A DNA stretch of 64,000 bases from Clostridium sp. Marseille-P299 (GCF_900078195.1 NZ_FJVE01000007.1:2542001-2606000), one strand, 5' to 3'. Numbered from the stretch's first letter, positions 1 through 10,140 are shown. Made by a program: numbers and translations. The notes: generated by a model not told the origin, from the letters alone.

Positions 1-718
1 ATTCATCTCCCCCAAATCGTGCACAAAACTGGCCATTACAACATTTTTGGATAATCTGTGCAATAATTTTTAAACGCTTATCACCATCTAAATGCCCATA
101 GTTATCATTATATTGTTTAAAATGATCTACATCAACAATAATGACTCCAAAATTTTTCTGTTCATCATAGGCTTTCTTAAAATATTTTTTACTATACTCA
201 TTTAGTGCATAACGATTCGGTAGTTCAGTTAATTCATCATGCTCGGATTGCTTTTTTAATCTTTGCTCTTCCTGCAACAATTGTTTTTGCTCTTTAACAC
301 CTTTTAAATATTGAAGTTGTGTATTTATATTTGCAATTTTAATATCCGATAACTCTTTATATTTTTCATTCATTAATTCATAATATTTTTCATATAGAGG
401 AATTAATTCTTCTTCGTTCTTGATCTTTTCACAAAATTTTATCCGAGCACGCATATATGCAATCATTAAATCGTCTATATTCATCTTAGAAATACATGTA
501 AGGAGGTAATTTAACATATGCTGTGTGCAATCAATCTCATCAAACTCCATTGCAATATCACATAATTCAATACATTCTTTAATTAACTCCTCGTTGCATT
601 TCTCATGTTTTATCTTTTCTAATATCTCAGTATAACTTTTTAGACAGATTTGATTATTTTGCAAAGCTTCATTCTTCACAATATCAATAAAGGAATATAT
701 ATCTAGATTTTCATACAT
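1..718 (-). CDS. GGDEF-domain protein (diguanylate cyclase), 3' end cut by window edge
   Basis: Reading the minus strand from the ATG at 718 gives an open frame that runs off the window at position 1, so only the first 239 residues are visible. Residues 1-140 are an alpha-helical, charged region resembling the TPR-like sensor part of the next gene. A GGDEF domain follows, with the hallmarks DELTELPNRY, VDVDHFKQYNDNYGHLDGD and, at the edge, RFGGDE. Known family: diguanylate cyclases make cyclic di-GMP from two GTP. No RxxD inhibitory site precedes GGDE. Its ATG overlaps the TGA of the upstream GGDEF gene by one base (TGATG), which suggests translational coupling. The two proteins are clearly paralogous in the catalytic domain. 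The input signal is unknown. Confidence 0.88.
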   Translation of the reverse strand, partial: MYENLDIYSFIDIVKNEALQNNQICLKSYTEILEKIKHEKCNEELIKECIELCDIAMEFDEIDCTQHMLNYLLTCISKMNIDDLMIAYMRARIKFCEKIKNEEELIPLYEKYYELMNEKYKELSDIKIANINTQLQYLKGVKEQKQLLQEEQRLKKQSEHDELTELPNRYALNEYSKKYFKKAYDEQKNFGVIIVDVDHFKQYNDNYGHLDGDKRLKIIAQIIQKCCNGQFCARFGGDE

Positions 719-2226
719 CACAAAGCACTCTCCTTCGTATCGCTAATCTCTCCAAAAAAAACTGCCTTGCGTGACTTGTTTTTTCCTTTACTAAGTGCCA
801 TGTCTGCTTTCTTTATAAAATCATCAAAATTAGATCCATTCTTTGGTATCATTTGGAATATACCATGACTTACGGTTATTCGATCATAAGGTAGACCCTC
901 AGCCTGTTTTATATTTAGTTTTGAAATGATTTCTTGAATTTCATTCGCAATTTTCTTAATCTCATCTGTGGACTGATTAATAAATATTATAAAAAATTCA
1001 TCTCCTCCATAACGTGCTACAAAATGATTTTTGGCAACACTACGCAAGGTCTCTGCTATTTGAACCAAGCATTTGTCACCATTTAGATGTCCAAAATTAT
1101 CATTGTATTGCTTGAAAAAATCAACATCTATTATATCAATACCAAAGTTTAGTGAAAGCTTCATCGCATTTAAAAACTTTTCATTCACATAAGATTTTAA
1201 GCGGTAACGATTTGGCAGCTTTGTTAACTCATCTTGCTCTGAGCGTTCTTTTAAAGATGCAAGTCTCTTCTTTAAATATTTATTTTCCTGCTCAATGCGA
1301 AGAACCTCATTCCTCTTTAACAAACGCACTTGTTTCAGCTCTTTTACCAACTCTTCTTTTTGTTTTGTATGTTCTAAAAACTCCTTGAGAGCGTCTAAGT
1401 ATTTTGTAGAATCTTTTTTATACTTATAATACTCTAATTTGGCAGAAAGTGCTGTAAAGGAATAATTGTCATAATTTAAATCCTTAGCAATTTCTATCAT
1501 AGCGTCAAGTAAATGAGACAAAGCTTTTTTATTTTTATTTTTTAATTGTAATTGAAAGATTTCATAAAATTCAAAAAAACATTCTCTATGATTACTTAGG
1601 TTTATCTCATTTAAAAGTTGTTTTGTATAATATGTTATTCGATCAAGGTCCACAATACCAAATGAGGTTTTAAGTCTTAACGAATTTATCAATATTCGAT
1701 ATCTATATGTAAAATCAAAAAAACGCCTTTCCCCAATAATTTTAATATAAGTTCTTGCCATTTCATAATTTTGAATTGCACAGTAAGCAAGACCAATATT
1801 AATATTAAGGAGAAAAACGCGCTCTAAAAGATTTTCATTATCAATGTTAATCATAAAATAACATGTTCTTTCTTTATGAAAATACAAAAGCGCATCCCTA
1901 CTTGCCCCTAGTCGTTGATATGTATAACCTATATAGCTGTATATTATGGCTAATTTTTCATTATTGTTTGTTTGCTTTACTAACTCAAGAGCATGAAAAA
2001 AATAATCAAATGCTAACTGCTCATAGCCTAAATTCGCATGTATTCGTCCCAGTTGAGTACACAAATCAACAAAATCTATGATGTTCAAGTGATCGCGATA
2101 AATTTCATATGCTTCTAATAACAGATTCAATTTTAATTTCTGATACATGCTAGTACAACAAATATCAAAACCAATGTAACCATCAAATTCTTTAAGAATC
2201 CTTTGAACATCTGCCATATTTCCCAT
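718..2226 (-). CDS. TPR-like repeat protein with C-terminal GGDEF domain (probable diguanylate cyclase)
   Basis: About 300 residues of paired helices typical of tetratricopeptide repeats (for example the stretch around LAFDYFFHALELVKQ and GYTYQRLGASRDALLYF) lead into a coiled coil and a GGDEF domain with ARYGGDEFFIIF near residue 405. The GTP/metal-binding signature VDFFKQYNDNFGHLNGD is intact, so activity is likely; no RxxD I-site is seen. No transmembrane segment is present, so it is probably a cytoplasmic sensor. I chose the ATG at 2226 because AGAAGGG lies nine bases before it. The frame also extends to a TTG at 2298 that has no ribosome-binding site. It is followed by a second GGDEF gene with one-base overlap and preceded by ATP-grasp genes. 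Confidence 0.88.
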   Translation of the reverse strand: MGNMADVQRILKEFDGYIGFDICCTSMYQKLKLNLLLEAYEIYRDHLNIIDFVDLCTQLGRIHANLGYEQLAFDYFFHALELVKQTNNNEKLAIIYSYIGYTYQRLGASRDALLYFHKERTCYFMINIDNENLLERVFLLNINIGLAYCAIQNYEMARTYIKIIGERRFFDFTYRYRILINSLRLKTSFGIVDLDRITYYTKQLLNEINLSNHRECFFEFYEIFQLQLKNKNKKALSHLLDAMIEIAKDLNYDNYSFTALSAKLEYYKYKKDSTKYLDALKEFLEHTKQKEELVKELKQVRLLKRNEVLRIEQENKYLKKRLASLKERSEQDELTKLPNRYRLKSYVNEKFLNAMKLSLNFGIDIIDVDFFKQYNDNFGHLNGDKCLVQIAETLRSVAKNHFVARYGGDEFFIIFINQSTDEIKKIANEIQEIISKLNIKQAEGLPYDRITVSHGIFQMIPKNGSNFDDFIKKADMALSKGKNKSRKAVFFGEISDTKESAL

Positions 2227-2313
2227 AAAATCAATCCCTTCTAGGTCATTTGTCCTATTAAGGATAAGTTTATCACTAATTTTTACATATTTCAACAATA
2301 TATTTAAAAAAGT

Positions 2314-3174
2314 TTACATCTTTTTCATTTCCTTGAGTTTTATAAATTCAAGGTACATTTTCGCTAAATTTATATCCTTACATTGATATAACATTCTAGC
2401 ACCTACAACATCCTCGATTTCATTAAATAGCAGAGTATTATCATCTGCAACTATAAAATCAATACCAACCAATCCGAAATCAAACATACTTATAATACGT
2501 TTTACTACTTCTTCTTCCTCTTTTGATAATTCATATAAACACACATCACCACCCAAAGAAAAATTTGATTTAAAACCTTCTTTTGCAGTTCTAAGAACAC
2601 ATGCTAAAATTTCATCTCCTAACACGTAGACACGTAAGTCTTGGTGTTTACTACCAACAAGTGGTTGTATTACAAAGTTTGAATCGATATCCGTAATCTC
2701 TTTGTCATAGGTTTGATTCTCAACTAAAAAAACTTCACTTCCACCATGTCCTGAAACCGATTTTACAACTGATTTGTCTTCTAATTTTGAAATCCTTTTG
2801 ACTAATTCATGTTTTCTGCAAAATCTAGTATCTACCATTGGTATTTTAAGTTGTGCGACATACTGATATGTTTTTGCTTTATCATTGCATATTTCAGCTA
2901 CTTTTGAATTGTTATAGGTTGAAACCCCCATCATTTCCAACTGACGATTTAATAAAGGGTAGATTGTCCTTACAATTGCAAAATCCGGAAGATTCATTTC
3001 TTGATCTTTGTATTGAACGAACCAAGTATTGTCTTTTACTCCAAATTCTAAAGAATCAGTGAGTAATAATTCGATAGATATCCCTAACTCTTTACCTTCT
3101 CTGATATATTCATTAATTAACCATTCATTTTTTATACTATCCTCTTTACTATAGATTAGCCATCCATGTAGCAT
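2314..3174 (-). CDS. RimK-like ATP-grasp ligase (second of a tandem pair)
   Basis: A 286-aa ATP-grasp protein. Visible elements are the glycine-rich nucleotide loop VKSVSGHGGSEVFL (about residues 131-144), the QPLVGSKHQDLRVYVLGDEI strand and the C-terminal metal-binding end GIDFIVADD...FNEIEDVVGARM. Family members join a carboxylate to an amine through an acyl phosphate, as in RimK glutamate ligases and peptide-forming enzymes. The substrate here is unknown. The final motif is NEIED rather than the usual NEVN, as in a subset of clostridial ATP-grasp proteins. AGGAGGG precedes the start by eight bases. It has its own promoter and sits immediately downstream of a paralogous ligase and upstream of two GGDEF genes. 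Confidence 0.85.
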   Translation of the reverse strand: MLHGWLIYSKEDSIKNEWLINEYIREGKELGISIELLLTDSLEFGVKDNTWFVQYKDQEMNLPDFAIVRTIYPLLNRQLEMMGVSTYNNSKVAEICNDKAKTYQYVAQLKIPMVDTRFCRKHELVKRISKLEDKSVVKSVSGHGGSEVFLVENQTYDKEITDIDSNFVIQPLVGSKHQDLRVYVLGDEILACVLRTAKEGFKSNFSLGGDVCLYELSKEEEEVVKRIISMFDFGLVGIDFIVADDNTLLFNEIEDVVGARMLYQCKDINLAKMYLEFIKLKEMKKM

Positions 3175-3219
3175 ATAAAATACCCTCCTGCTGTTAATAA
3201 CGTTGTTTTCATATTTTTA

Positions 3220-3248
3220 ATTATATTTTTTATTCATTTTAATGTTAA
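3220..3248 (-). promoter_or_regulatory. Sigma-A type promoter for the second ATP-grasp gene
   Basis: On the minus strand TTAACA (3248-3243), a 17-base spacer and a perfect TATAAT (3225-3220) lie about 45 bases before the ATG at 3174. This implies the second ligase and the GGDEF genes can be transcribed separately from the first ligase. Confidence 0.65.
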
Positions 3249-3264
3249 ACTTTACTTATAACCA

Positions 3265-4173
3265 TTATTTATAAATCTTTTCTTTAATATACTCAATAAT
3301 TGCATTGGCTGTATTTACACCCGTACAGTCAAAAATATTTTTAAAATGTGCATTGGAATTAACCTCGCATACCAATCGTTTTTCATTCTCCCCAAACAGT
3401 ATGTCAACTCCTGCAAAATTAAGACCTAATATTTCACAACACCTTAATGCTAATTTGACTTCTATTTCATTTGGTTCATAAGGTTTCATACTGCCGCCAT
3501 TGCTTATATTTGCGCGAAAATCTCCGTTTGTAGAATAACGATACATAGCGGTAATTACTTTATTTCCAACTACTTGCAAGCGAATATCTTTTCCTTCACT
3601 TACCTTGATATACTCTTGAAATAACATAGGCTTTGCACCAACGCTCAAGACAATGTCATGTAACTCCTTATCATCCTTTGCTAGATATACTTGAGCCCCA
3701 AAAGAACCAAAACACTCTTTTACTACGATAGGAAATGTGAGTTTTTGCTTTACTTGTTCTAAAAACTTAACATTATTAAATCCTATATTGGCAAATGTCA
3801 TTGGTGCTAGAATCGTTTTTGGCATAGGTATTCCTTCTTTAGTTAGTAATAGATGTGTCATGGATTTATCATCACAGTTTGCTATCGCTTTTGCAGAATT
3901 AAATACTGGAAATCCTAATGCTTCAAAATACATTGCCAAACGGATATCCTTGTCCCAAAATAATATAAAATCCGGTAAATCTCCATAATATTTCTTATAA
4001 TTTTCTTTAAAATCACCAGTCTCTAAATGAACTAAGATTTCTGCATTCGTTTTAATTAGAAGTGATATTTGACTTTCCTTTGCAGCTTCCATTAACCACT
4101 TACTTTGTTCTGAAAATTTATCTGCATTTAAAAATTCATTGATAATTAATAACCCTTGATTTGTTTTCTCCAT
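3265..4173 (-). CDS. RimK-like ATP-grasp ligase (first of a tandem pair)
   Basis: A RimK-type ATP-grasp protein of 302 aa. It shows the pattern VVKECFGSFGAQVYLA, then FQEYIKVSEGKDIRLQVVGN, and the metal-ligand end GVDILFG...CEVNSNAHF, which matches the canonical D...E-N arrangement better than its neighbour does. The family couples ATP hydrolysis to peptide or amide bond formation; the substrate cannot be read from sequence. I placed the start at ATG 4173, which has AGAAGGG upstream; the frame extends 11 codons further to a GTG. The only other genes in this co-directional block are the second ATP-grasp protein and the two GGDEF proteins, with no recognisable precursor peptide gene or transporter between them. 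Confidence 0.87.
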   Translation of the reverse strand: MEKTNQGLLIINEFLNADKFSEQSKWLMEAAKESQISLLIKTNAEILVHLETGDFKENYKKYYGDLPDFILFWDKDIRLAMYFEALGFPVFNSAKAIANCDDKSMTHLLLTKEGIPMPKTILAPMTFANIGFNNVKFLEQVKQKLTFPIVVKECFGSFGAQVYLAKDDKELHDIVLSVGAKPMLFQEYIKVSEGKDIRLQVVGNKVITAMYRYSTNGDFRANISNGGSMKPYEPNEIEVKLALRCCEILGLNFAGVDILFGENEKRLVCEVNSNAHFKNIFDCTGVNTANAIIEYIKEKIYK

Positions 4174-4286
4174 CGTAATCCCTTCTTTCGCACGCTCTTT
4201 GCACACTTCTATACTTATCTCTATTGTTCTATATTTTCAACCAATCATACATTTCATTTTAAATACATTCCAATAGTTTTAGAAAA

Positions 4287-4309
4287 GGGACTGTTATACA
4301 AACAGCCCC
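4287..4309 (-). terminator. Intrinsic terminator after ftsK/spoIIIE
   Basis: A nine-base-pair GC-containing stem with a five-base loop ends in TTTTCT on the minus strand, 15 bases after the ftsK stop. A-runs on the other side make it potentially bidirectional. Confidence 0.8.
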
Positions 4310-4323
4310 TCTTTTTTATGCTA

Positions 4324-7179
4324 TTACACATACTCATCAATATATTGCTCAAATTCTTCTAACGACATTAAAACTTTTCTTGGTTTTGTGCCTTCTTCTG
4401 GTCCAACAACACCAGCTTCTGAAAGTTGATCCATGATTCTAGCCGCACGATTAAAGCCTATCTTATAAACTCTTTGAAGCATACCAATGGATGCTTTGTC
4501 CTTTTCTATAATAAACTTACCGGCTTCTATAAAATACTCATCTCGATCACTTGAACTGCCGCTCGCTCCAGATTCAATGGAAGATTGCACACTTGTAATT
4601 TGATTTGTGACATCTTCACTGTATGAAACATTTATATTTTGCTCTTTTAAGAAGTCAACAACTGCTGATACTTCTTTATCAGATACAAATGCGCCTTGAA
4701 CACGAACAGGTTTTGGATAACCTGATGGAAAGAATAACATATCACCCTTTCCAAGAAGTTTTTCTGCTCCTGAACCATCAATAATTGTTCTAGAATCAAT
4801 TGCAGAAGATACAGAAAACGCAATTCTAGAAGGTACATTCGCTTTAATAAGCCCTGTAATAACGTTTACCGATGGACGTTGTGTCGCTATAATTAAATGT
4901 AATCCCGCTGCACGCGCCATTTGTGCCAAACGACAAATTGCATCTTCTACTTCTCCTGGCGCTACCATCATAAGATCCGCTAACTCGTCTACAATAATAA
5001 TAATCTGAGGTAATTTTTGATATTTTGGATCATTTAATTCTTTGATTTCTGCAACTCTTTCATTATAGCCCTTTAAATCACGAACACCTAAATCTGCAAA
5101 CTTCTTATATCGCTCTGTCATCTCCATAACTGCCCAATTAAGCGCTGCACTGGCTTTCTTTGGATCTGTAACAACTGGAATTAATAAGTGTGGAATTCCA
5201 TTATATACGCTTAATTCTACAACCTTAGGATCCACCATAATCATACGAACATCCGCTGGATTTGCTTTATATAAAATACTCATAATTAAAGTATTAATAC
5301 AAACAGATTTACCAGAACCGGTAGCTCCCGCAATTAATAAGTGAGGCATCTTAGCAATGTCGGTAACTACAGCTTGTCCACCGATATCTTTTCCAACTGC
5401 AAACGCAATATCAGAAGAATGATTCTTAAATTCCTTAGTATCTAATAATTCACGTAACATTACAGCAGTATTTTCTTTATTTGGTACTTCAATACCAACT
5501 GCTGCCTTACCTGGGATAGGTGCTTCAATTCTGACATCTGCCGCCGCTAGATTTAATTTAATATCATCTGCTAAACCTGTGATTTTACTAACTTTTACTC
5601 CTTGTTCAGGCTGTAACTCATATCTAGTTACTGCTGGTCCACAGCTTATGTTCGTAATCGTAACTCTTACCCCAAAACTTTCTAAGGTTTTTTGAAGCTT
5701 CATCGCCGTTTCTTTTAAATCTTTATCAGTCATTCCCTTTTGACCGTTCTTTGGCATTGCCAAGAGATTTAATGGTGGAAACTCATATTTCTTTTGCTCT
5801 TCCATCACTTGATTGATGGTTAGAGTTTCCTCAGACGATGCTTCCCCCTGTTTTGTTGAACGATTCTTAGCAGGGGCACTATGTGATTCCATAGGCTCAT
5901 TTGCCTTCATGTCTTTTTCTTTATTTAAAGTTGCTTCACTTTGATGTACCTTATCAAAAGAAGTATCTTCAAACTCATTCACAAACGATCCCTCGTCTAT
6001 ATTTCTACCTTCCGTTTCAAAAACTGCTGTATTAACATCCATGCTTTGAACATTATTAGCTATGTTGCCTTGTATGTTATCCTTTATATTATCATCATGA
6101 GATTCGCTTTTTGATCCAAACTTTCTATGTAATTCATCCTCATAAATTGCATTCACTTCACTTATCATTGAATCAGAAGGAATATAGTTACCCGTAATTG
6201 AAAACTCCGAATCACTTCCATCAGTTACTTCTTTCATGTCGTAACTCATAGTCTGTTCCTCATTAAAAGAAGCGAATGAATCATCTCCAACAGAGCTCTT
6301 GTGGGTCTCCTTGCCTTTTTGTTTCAATCGCTCAAGAAAACTAATTGGTCTGCTCTCTTCTTCATCATCCTCTATCTCATCTTCATCTTCTTCCTCGAAT
6401 TGCTTTCCATGTTTTTGCAAAGTAACAACTCTTGGACGTCTACGCTCATAATATTCATCCTCTTCGTCCATATCATATTCTTCTTGTTCTCTAAGGGCTC
6501 GTTGTTCCCTGTGATATTCTATGGACTCACTTCCTAATTTCGCTAGATAGGATAGTAATGCCTTTCCTGTAATAAGCATAAAACAGATAACAAATAACGC
6601 AATTAATATTACTGCAGTCGCTATGGTTCCAAATAAAGGGCAAAATATCTTAACCAGTGTTCCGCCAATTAACCCTCCACCAGTTTTATGATTGGCGCTT
6701 ATTTCAAAATAAGAAAGCCAATTTACTTCTTTATCATAACCACTAAATAATTGGATCATAGAAGAAATAATAAATAAAAGTGCTATGCCACTATATAACT
6801 TCTGTTTAGCAATCCTATTACCACGATTTGATAATGAAAAAGCTACCATAAAAAATAATGCAAATGGAAATATGTACGCCAGTATTCCAAATAACCCAAA
6901 CACTACGAAATTAATACCGTTTCCAATCGGACCGCATAGATTTATATAACTTAAAATTAAAAGTAAAGAAACAAGTAAGGTGATTACTAATATAACTTCA
7001 TCGATTAACGTTTCTTGTTCTTCCCTAATAAGTTTTTCATTGTTTTTCGATCTTTCGTTAGAGGAACGTTTTTTCTTTGTAGTTTGTACTGTCTGCTTAG
7101 CACTTGTACTTTTTTTATTCTTTGTTCCTTTTTGACCGGTGCTATTTGATGAACGACTTTTTGTCTGCTTTGCAGCCAT
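4324..7179 (-). CDS. ftsK: DNA translocase FtsK/SpoIIIE
   Basis: A 951-aa motor protein that pumps chromosomal DNA through the septum during division or sporulation. The N-terminus is basic and is followed by about four transmembrane helices (residues 60-200). Next comes a long acidic, low-complexity linker (roughly 210-470), then the alpha/beta motor with Walker [11 protein letters not shown] near residue 623 and Walker [12 protein letters not shown] near 731. A C-terminal winged-helix gamma domain (about 885-951, [20 protein letters not shown]) reads the oriented SRS/KOPS-type DNA motifs. AAGGAGGAGG precedes the ATG. It is one of the longer versions of this family because of the linker. It sits in the same block as uppP and a TepA-like protease, and a terminator follows. 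Whether it serves as SpoIIIE, FtsK or both cannot be decided here. Confidence 0.97.
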   Translation of the reverse strand: MAAKQTKSRSSNSTGQKGTKNKKSTSAKQTVQTTKKKRSSNERSKNNEKLIREEQETLIDEVILVITLLVSLLLILSYINLCGPIGNGINFVVFGLFGILAYIFPFALFFMVAFSLSNRGNRIAKQKLYSGIALLFIISSMIQLFSGYDKEVNWLSYFEISANHKTGGGLIGGTLVKIFCPLFGTIATAVILIALFVICFMLITGKALLSYLAKLGSESIEYHREQRALREQEEYDMDEEDEYYERRRPRVVTLQKHGKQFEEEDEDEIEDDEEESRPISFLERLKQKGKETHKSSVGDDSFASFNEEQTMSYDMKEVTDGSDSEFSITGNYIPSDSMISEVNAIYEDELHRKFGSKSESHDDNIKDNIQGNIANNVQSMDVNTAVFETEGRNIDEGSFVNEFEDTSFDKVHQSEATLNKEKDMKANEPMESHSAPAKNRSTKQGEASSEETLTINQVMEEQKKYEFPPLNLLAMPKNGQKGMTDKDLKETAMKLQKTLESFGVRVTITNISCGPAVTRYELQPEQGVKVSKITGLADDIKLNLAAADVRIEAPIPGKAAVGIEVPNKENTAVMLRELLDTKEFKNHSSDIAFAVGKDIGGQAVVTDIAKMPHLLIAGATGSGKSVCINTLIMSILYKANPADVRMIMVDPKVVELSVYNGIPHLLIPVVTDPKKASAALNWAVMEMTERYKKFADLGVRDLKGYNERVAEIKELNDPKYQKLPQIIIIVDELADLMMVAPGEVEDAICRLAQMARAAGLHLIIATQRPSVNVITGLIKANVPSRIAFSVSSAIDSRTIIDGSGAEKLLGKGDMLFFPSGYPKPVRVQGAFVSDKEVSAVVDFLKEQNINVSYSEDVTNQITSVQSSIESGASGSSSDRDEYFIEAGKFIIEKDKASIGMLQRVYKIGFNRAARIMDQLSEAGVVGPEEGTKPRKVLMSLEEFEQYIDEYV

Positions 7180-7204
7180 AATTCCTCCTCCTTTTTACGT
7201 AAAT

Positions 7205-7277
7205 AGAGAGTGTCTCTAAGGTTTAAGTGACACATTTAATGTGCCATTGTGTCAGCTAAACCTAAGAGACACCCTCT
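7205..7277. repeat. 73-bp imperfect palindrome between uppP and ftsK
   Basis: Two 29-base arms (7205-7233 and 7249-7277) are inverted copies with 25 of 29 positions matching, around a 15-base centre. It lies between the uppP stop and the ftsK start. There is no T-run on the minus strand, so a simple terminator is not obvious. It could be an mRNA-stabilising or processing hairpin or a small mobile palindromic element. Confidence 0.8.
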
Positions 7278-7300
7278 AGAATATTATACCTTCTCTTAAT

Positions 7301-8131
7301 TTATCTTGCAAGTAAGAAATAGGCTATTATAAGGCATCCGAGCACAATTCTGTAATATCCAAATACCTTAAAATCATTGTTTTTAATATAACCAATTAAG
7401 AATTTAATCGCAAGAATCGACACAATAAAAGCAACTGCCATTCCTAGGAGTAGCACAAATACTTCATAGGAAGTAAAATTAAAGCCAAATTTCACAAGCT
7501 TAAGTAAGCTAGCACCAAACATTGCTGGAATTGCTAAGAAAAATGTAAATTCTGTAGCAACATATCTTGATGTACCAAGTAATAATGCAGCAACTATGGT
7601 TGCACCAGACCTAGAAGTTCCTGGAATGATAGCTAATACCTGAAACGCACCTATAAATAATGCAATCGGATATGTAATTTGCGAAAGTTCAGTTACTTTA
7701 GGCTTTGAACCTACATTGCGTTTTTCTATTACGATAAAGGCAATACCATAGATAATTAATGTAGTTGCAATTGTCGCAGGATTATAAAACTTCTCTTCAA
7801 TGATATCATCAAATGGTAGACCAATAATAATCGCTGGTATACATGCAACTGCAATCTTTAACCATAAATTAAACGTATCTTTTTTAATAAAATATGGCTC
7901 TTTTTTTGAAAATGGCCACAATTTACGAAAATAAATAACAACAACCGCTAAAATTGCCCCTAGCTGTATCAATACTAAGAACATATTCATGAAATCTTTA
8001 CTTACTTGCAATGGCATAATCTCATCTACAAGTAGCATATGCCCGGTACTACTGATTGGGAGCCACTCTGTGATACCTTCAACAATACCTAGTACAATAA
8101 TCTTCAAGATTTCGATTAAACTTAACTCCAT
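7301..8131 (-). CDS. uppP: Undecaprenyl-diphosphatase UppP (BacA)
   Basis: A 276-aa polytopic membrane phosphatase that converts undecaprenyl diphosphate to the monophosphate, recycling the lipid carrier for peptidoglycan and wall polymers. Loss or overexpression of this family changes bacitracin sensitivity. Both catalytic signatures are present: GIVEGITEWLPISSTGH (about residues 14-30) and PGTSRSGAT (about 170). Around eight hydrophobic segments are visible. Length matches the family. GGGAGG precedes the ATG. The large palindrome at 7205-7277 separates it from ftsK, so the two may or may not share a transcript. Confidence 0.97.
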   Translation of the reverse strand: MELSLIEILKIIVLGIVEGITEWLPISSTGHMLLVDEIMPLQVSKDFMNMFLVLIQLGAILAVVVIYFRKLWPFSKKEPYFIKKDTFNLWLKIAVACIPAIIIGLPFDDIIEEKFYNPATIATTLIIYGIAFIVIEKRNVGSKPKVTELSQITYPIALFIGAFQVLAIIPGTSRSGATIVAALLLGTSRYVATEFTFFLAIPAMFGASLLKLVKFGFNFTSYEVFVLLLGMAVAFIVSILAIKFLIGYIKNNDFKVFGYYRIVLGCLIIAYFLLAR

Positions 8132-8336
8132 ATTTTCCTCCCAGATTAGAGACCCTGAAACCTTTCTCTTTCTTTTTACTTTATTTTTATTCTAGCGACT
8201 ATTTTATCATAATTAATGGAATATCGCAAGTAAATTGCCAGTAAGTCAAAGTATTTCACAAATTTCATATGTATAATTTCATGGAAGAAATCATGCTAAA
8301 TATATTTAAAATAACTCAATATTACTTATAGTACAA

Positions 8337-8371
8337 GGCGGTCACAAATATAATAGCTATTTGCGACCGCC
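8337..8371 (-). terminator. Hairpin after the TepA-like gene (probable terminator)
   Basis: A strong stem of about 14 bp, GGCGGTCGCAAATA against TATTTGTGACCGCC, lies about 20 bases after the stop at 8391. The following minus-strand sequence has only short T stretches, so termination may be partial. Confidence 0.55.
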
Positions 8372-8390
8372 CCATCGTAACTTAAGTTAA

Positions 8391-9338
8391 TTACTTTTTC
8401 TCATCAATTAGTGAATGAAGCTTTTGCATTGCTTCTTTAATACCACCAACCTCGTTAATAAGCCCCTCTTCCACTGCCTTTTCGCCAACTAAAATAGTGC
8501 CCAAATCCTTTGTAAGTATCCCAGTCTTCATCATCATCTCTTCAAGACGTTCTTTACTCGTATTACTATGAGCCTCAATGAAACCAACAATTCTATCTTG
8601 AATCAATTTAAAATAATCATAGGTTTGTTGTGCACCTATTACTGTACCACTCATACGAACTGGATGTATAATCATAGTGCCACTTGGTACAATAAATGAG
8701 TAAGTTGTTGAAACCGCTAATGGTACACCGATGGAATGGCCACCTCCAAGTACCAAAGAAACGGTTGGCTTGGTTAATGAAGAAATCATTTCTGCAATGG
8801 CTAAACCACTCTCAACATCGCCACCTACTGTATTTATTAGTATCAACAGACCATCGATTTCTGTACTATCCTCAATCGCTGCTAGCTGAGGTAGTACATG
8901 CTCATATTTTGTGGTTTTCGTATTTTGAGATAAACATTCATGTCCTTCAATTTCACCAATAATGGATAACAAATGTAACTTATGACTTTTCTCATTATTA
9001 TCTAAGGTTACTTGCCCATATTCAGAAATCTTTTCATCTTGTCGCTTTTCTTTTTCAGCCTTTGCTTCTTGGTTTCCGCCCTTTGGATCATTTTTCTTGT
9101 TGATTCTTTGATTATTGTTACCTCTTGCGTTTTCACTTATTTCTTGTTCTGATTTCTGATCCCCTTCCTGGGTGTTCTCATTCGTATTATCATTTTTATT
9201 CTCGTTTTGTTTATCATTTATATCTGTCTGAACGTTCCCATTCATCACTTTATTATTCACTGATTCATGGCTTATATTTTTTATTTGATTTTCATCCGTT
9301 ATGCTATCTTGTCCTAGTATATTTTTTAAGTATTCCAT
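8391..9338 (-). CDS. TepA-like ClpP-fold serine protease
   Basis: A 315-aa protein. The first 115 residues are hydrophilic and low in complexity (rich in N, Q, E, K). The rest is a ClpP/crotonase-fold protease domain. The catalytic serine probably lies in GGGHSIGVPLAV (about residue 201) and the histidine in MIIHPVRMSG (about 224). This arrangement matches the translocation-enhancing protein TepA (YmfB) of Bacillus, whose gene is also near spoIIIE. The family is thought to degrade signal peptides or small secreted or membrane peptides. No signal sequence or membrane helix is visible, so it is probably cytosolic. GAAAGGA precedes the ATG. The long disordered head is unusual; Bacillus TepA is shorter. 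Confidence 0.85.
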   Translation of the reverse strand: MEYLKNILGQDSITDENQIKNISHESVNNKVMNGNVQTDINDKQNENKNDNTNENTQEGDQKSEQEISENARGNNNQRINKKNDPKGGNQEAKAEKEKRQDEKISEYGQVTLDNNEKSHKLHLLSIIGEIEGHECLSQNTKTTKYEHVLPQLAAIEDSTEIDGLLILINTVGGDVESGLAIAEMISSLTKPTVSLVLGGGHSIGVPLAVSTTYSFIVPSGTMIIHPVRMSGTVIGAQQTYDYFKLIQDRIVGFIEAHSNTSKERLEEMMMKTGILTKDLGTILVGEKAVEEGLINEVGGIKEAMQKLHSLIDEKK

Positions 9339-9443
9339 AAGCTAGTATCCTTTCTTACATGAACTTTTATACTAAAGCAATTCTTACGACTCCATTACTT
9401 TAGTAACACCTTGTTATTATGCGAATACCAGTCTTTTTTATAC

Positions 9444-9508
9444 AAAACAAAGCTTAAATTTATGATTATCTTTCTATAATTTCTTATATGTTAGGAAGGC
9501 TTTGTTTT
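9444..9508 (-). terminator. Long-loop inverted repeat after the GNAT gene
   Basis: Ten-base arms AAAACAAAGC and GCTTTGTTTT are separated by 45 bases. On the minus strand this lies about 55 bases past the GNAT stop and is followed by an A-run rather than a T-run, so its role as a terminator is doubtful. The rest of the 225-base gap shows nothing else. Confidence 0.3.
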
Positions 9509-9564
9509 ATTAGCCTATAATTTTTTTACCATATCAGTAGTGAAATAACATAAACTAAAAGTAT

Positions 9565-10008
9565 TCAATTTAATTTCATGTATAAAAGTGGATAAGGATT
9601 TCCTTGCTCGTCCTTATCAGTTCTTTTATAAACTTGAAAGCCCATGTGTTCATAAAAGCCTTTTGCAAGTGGATTTTGCTCATTAACAGTCAACTCATTG
9701 ATGAAATAATTTTCAATACCATATCGAATCAACTGTTTTCCTAAACCTTTCCCTCTTTCTTCAGGCGAAATAAATAACATTTCAAGTTTTTGTTCTTCCA
9801 ATCCCATAAACGCAATAGGAAACTTACTTTCGTTCTCCGCAACAATCAAATGAGATATCTCTTTTAACGCTTGTGGGACATATTCCTTAATATTTTCTAT
9901 TTCTTTATCTGATAAAAACAGATATGTCGCCTTTACAGAGTTTTCCCACACTTCCAATAGCTGTTCTATTAGTAATGAAGTTCTTTCTTTCACTTCAATT
10001 ATTCTCAT
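9565..10008 (-). CDS. GNAT-family N-acetyltransferase
   Basis: A 147-aa acetyltransferase of the GNAT fold, which transfers acetyl from acetyl-CoA to an amine. The acetyl-CoA pyrophosphate-binding motif is visible as EERGKGLGKQLIRYGI (about residues 82-97; consensus Q/RxxGxG/A), followed by the beta-bulge and the NPLAKGFYEHMGF segment typical of the C-terminal half. The substrate is unknown. The sequence resembles YjaB/YpeA-like small acetyltransferases. Of two in-frame ATGs six bases apart I chose 10008 because GGAGG is seven bases before it; the ATG at 10014 abuts the Shine-Dalgarno. It is monocistronic by spacing. Confidence 0.85.
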   Translation of the reverse strand: MRIIEVKERTSLLIEQLLEVWENSVKATYLFLSDKEIENIKEYVPQALKEISHLIVAENESKFPIAFMGLEEQKLEMLFISPEERGKGLGKQLIRYGIENYFINELTVNEQNPLAKGFYEHMGFQVYKRTDKDEQGNPYPLLYMKLN

Positions 10009-10140
10009 ATTCATTCCTCCGTAAATTCCAATTTGTATTCTACTTCTAGTTATATATTATAATATAGAGTTTAATTATAATATTGCGTTTAAATATAGTC
10101 TATCTTTTTTGCTTTAGTAGATGTACGTCTTTTATATAAT

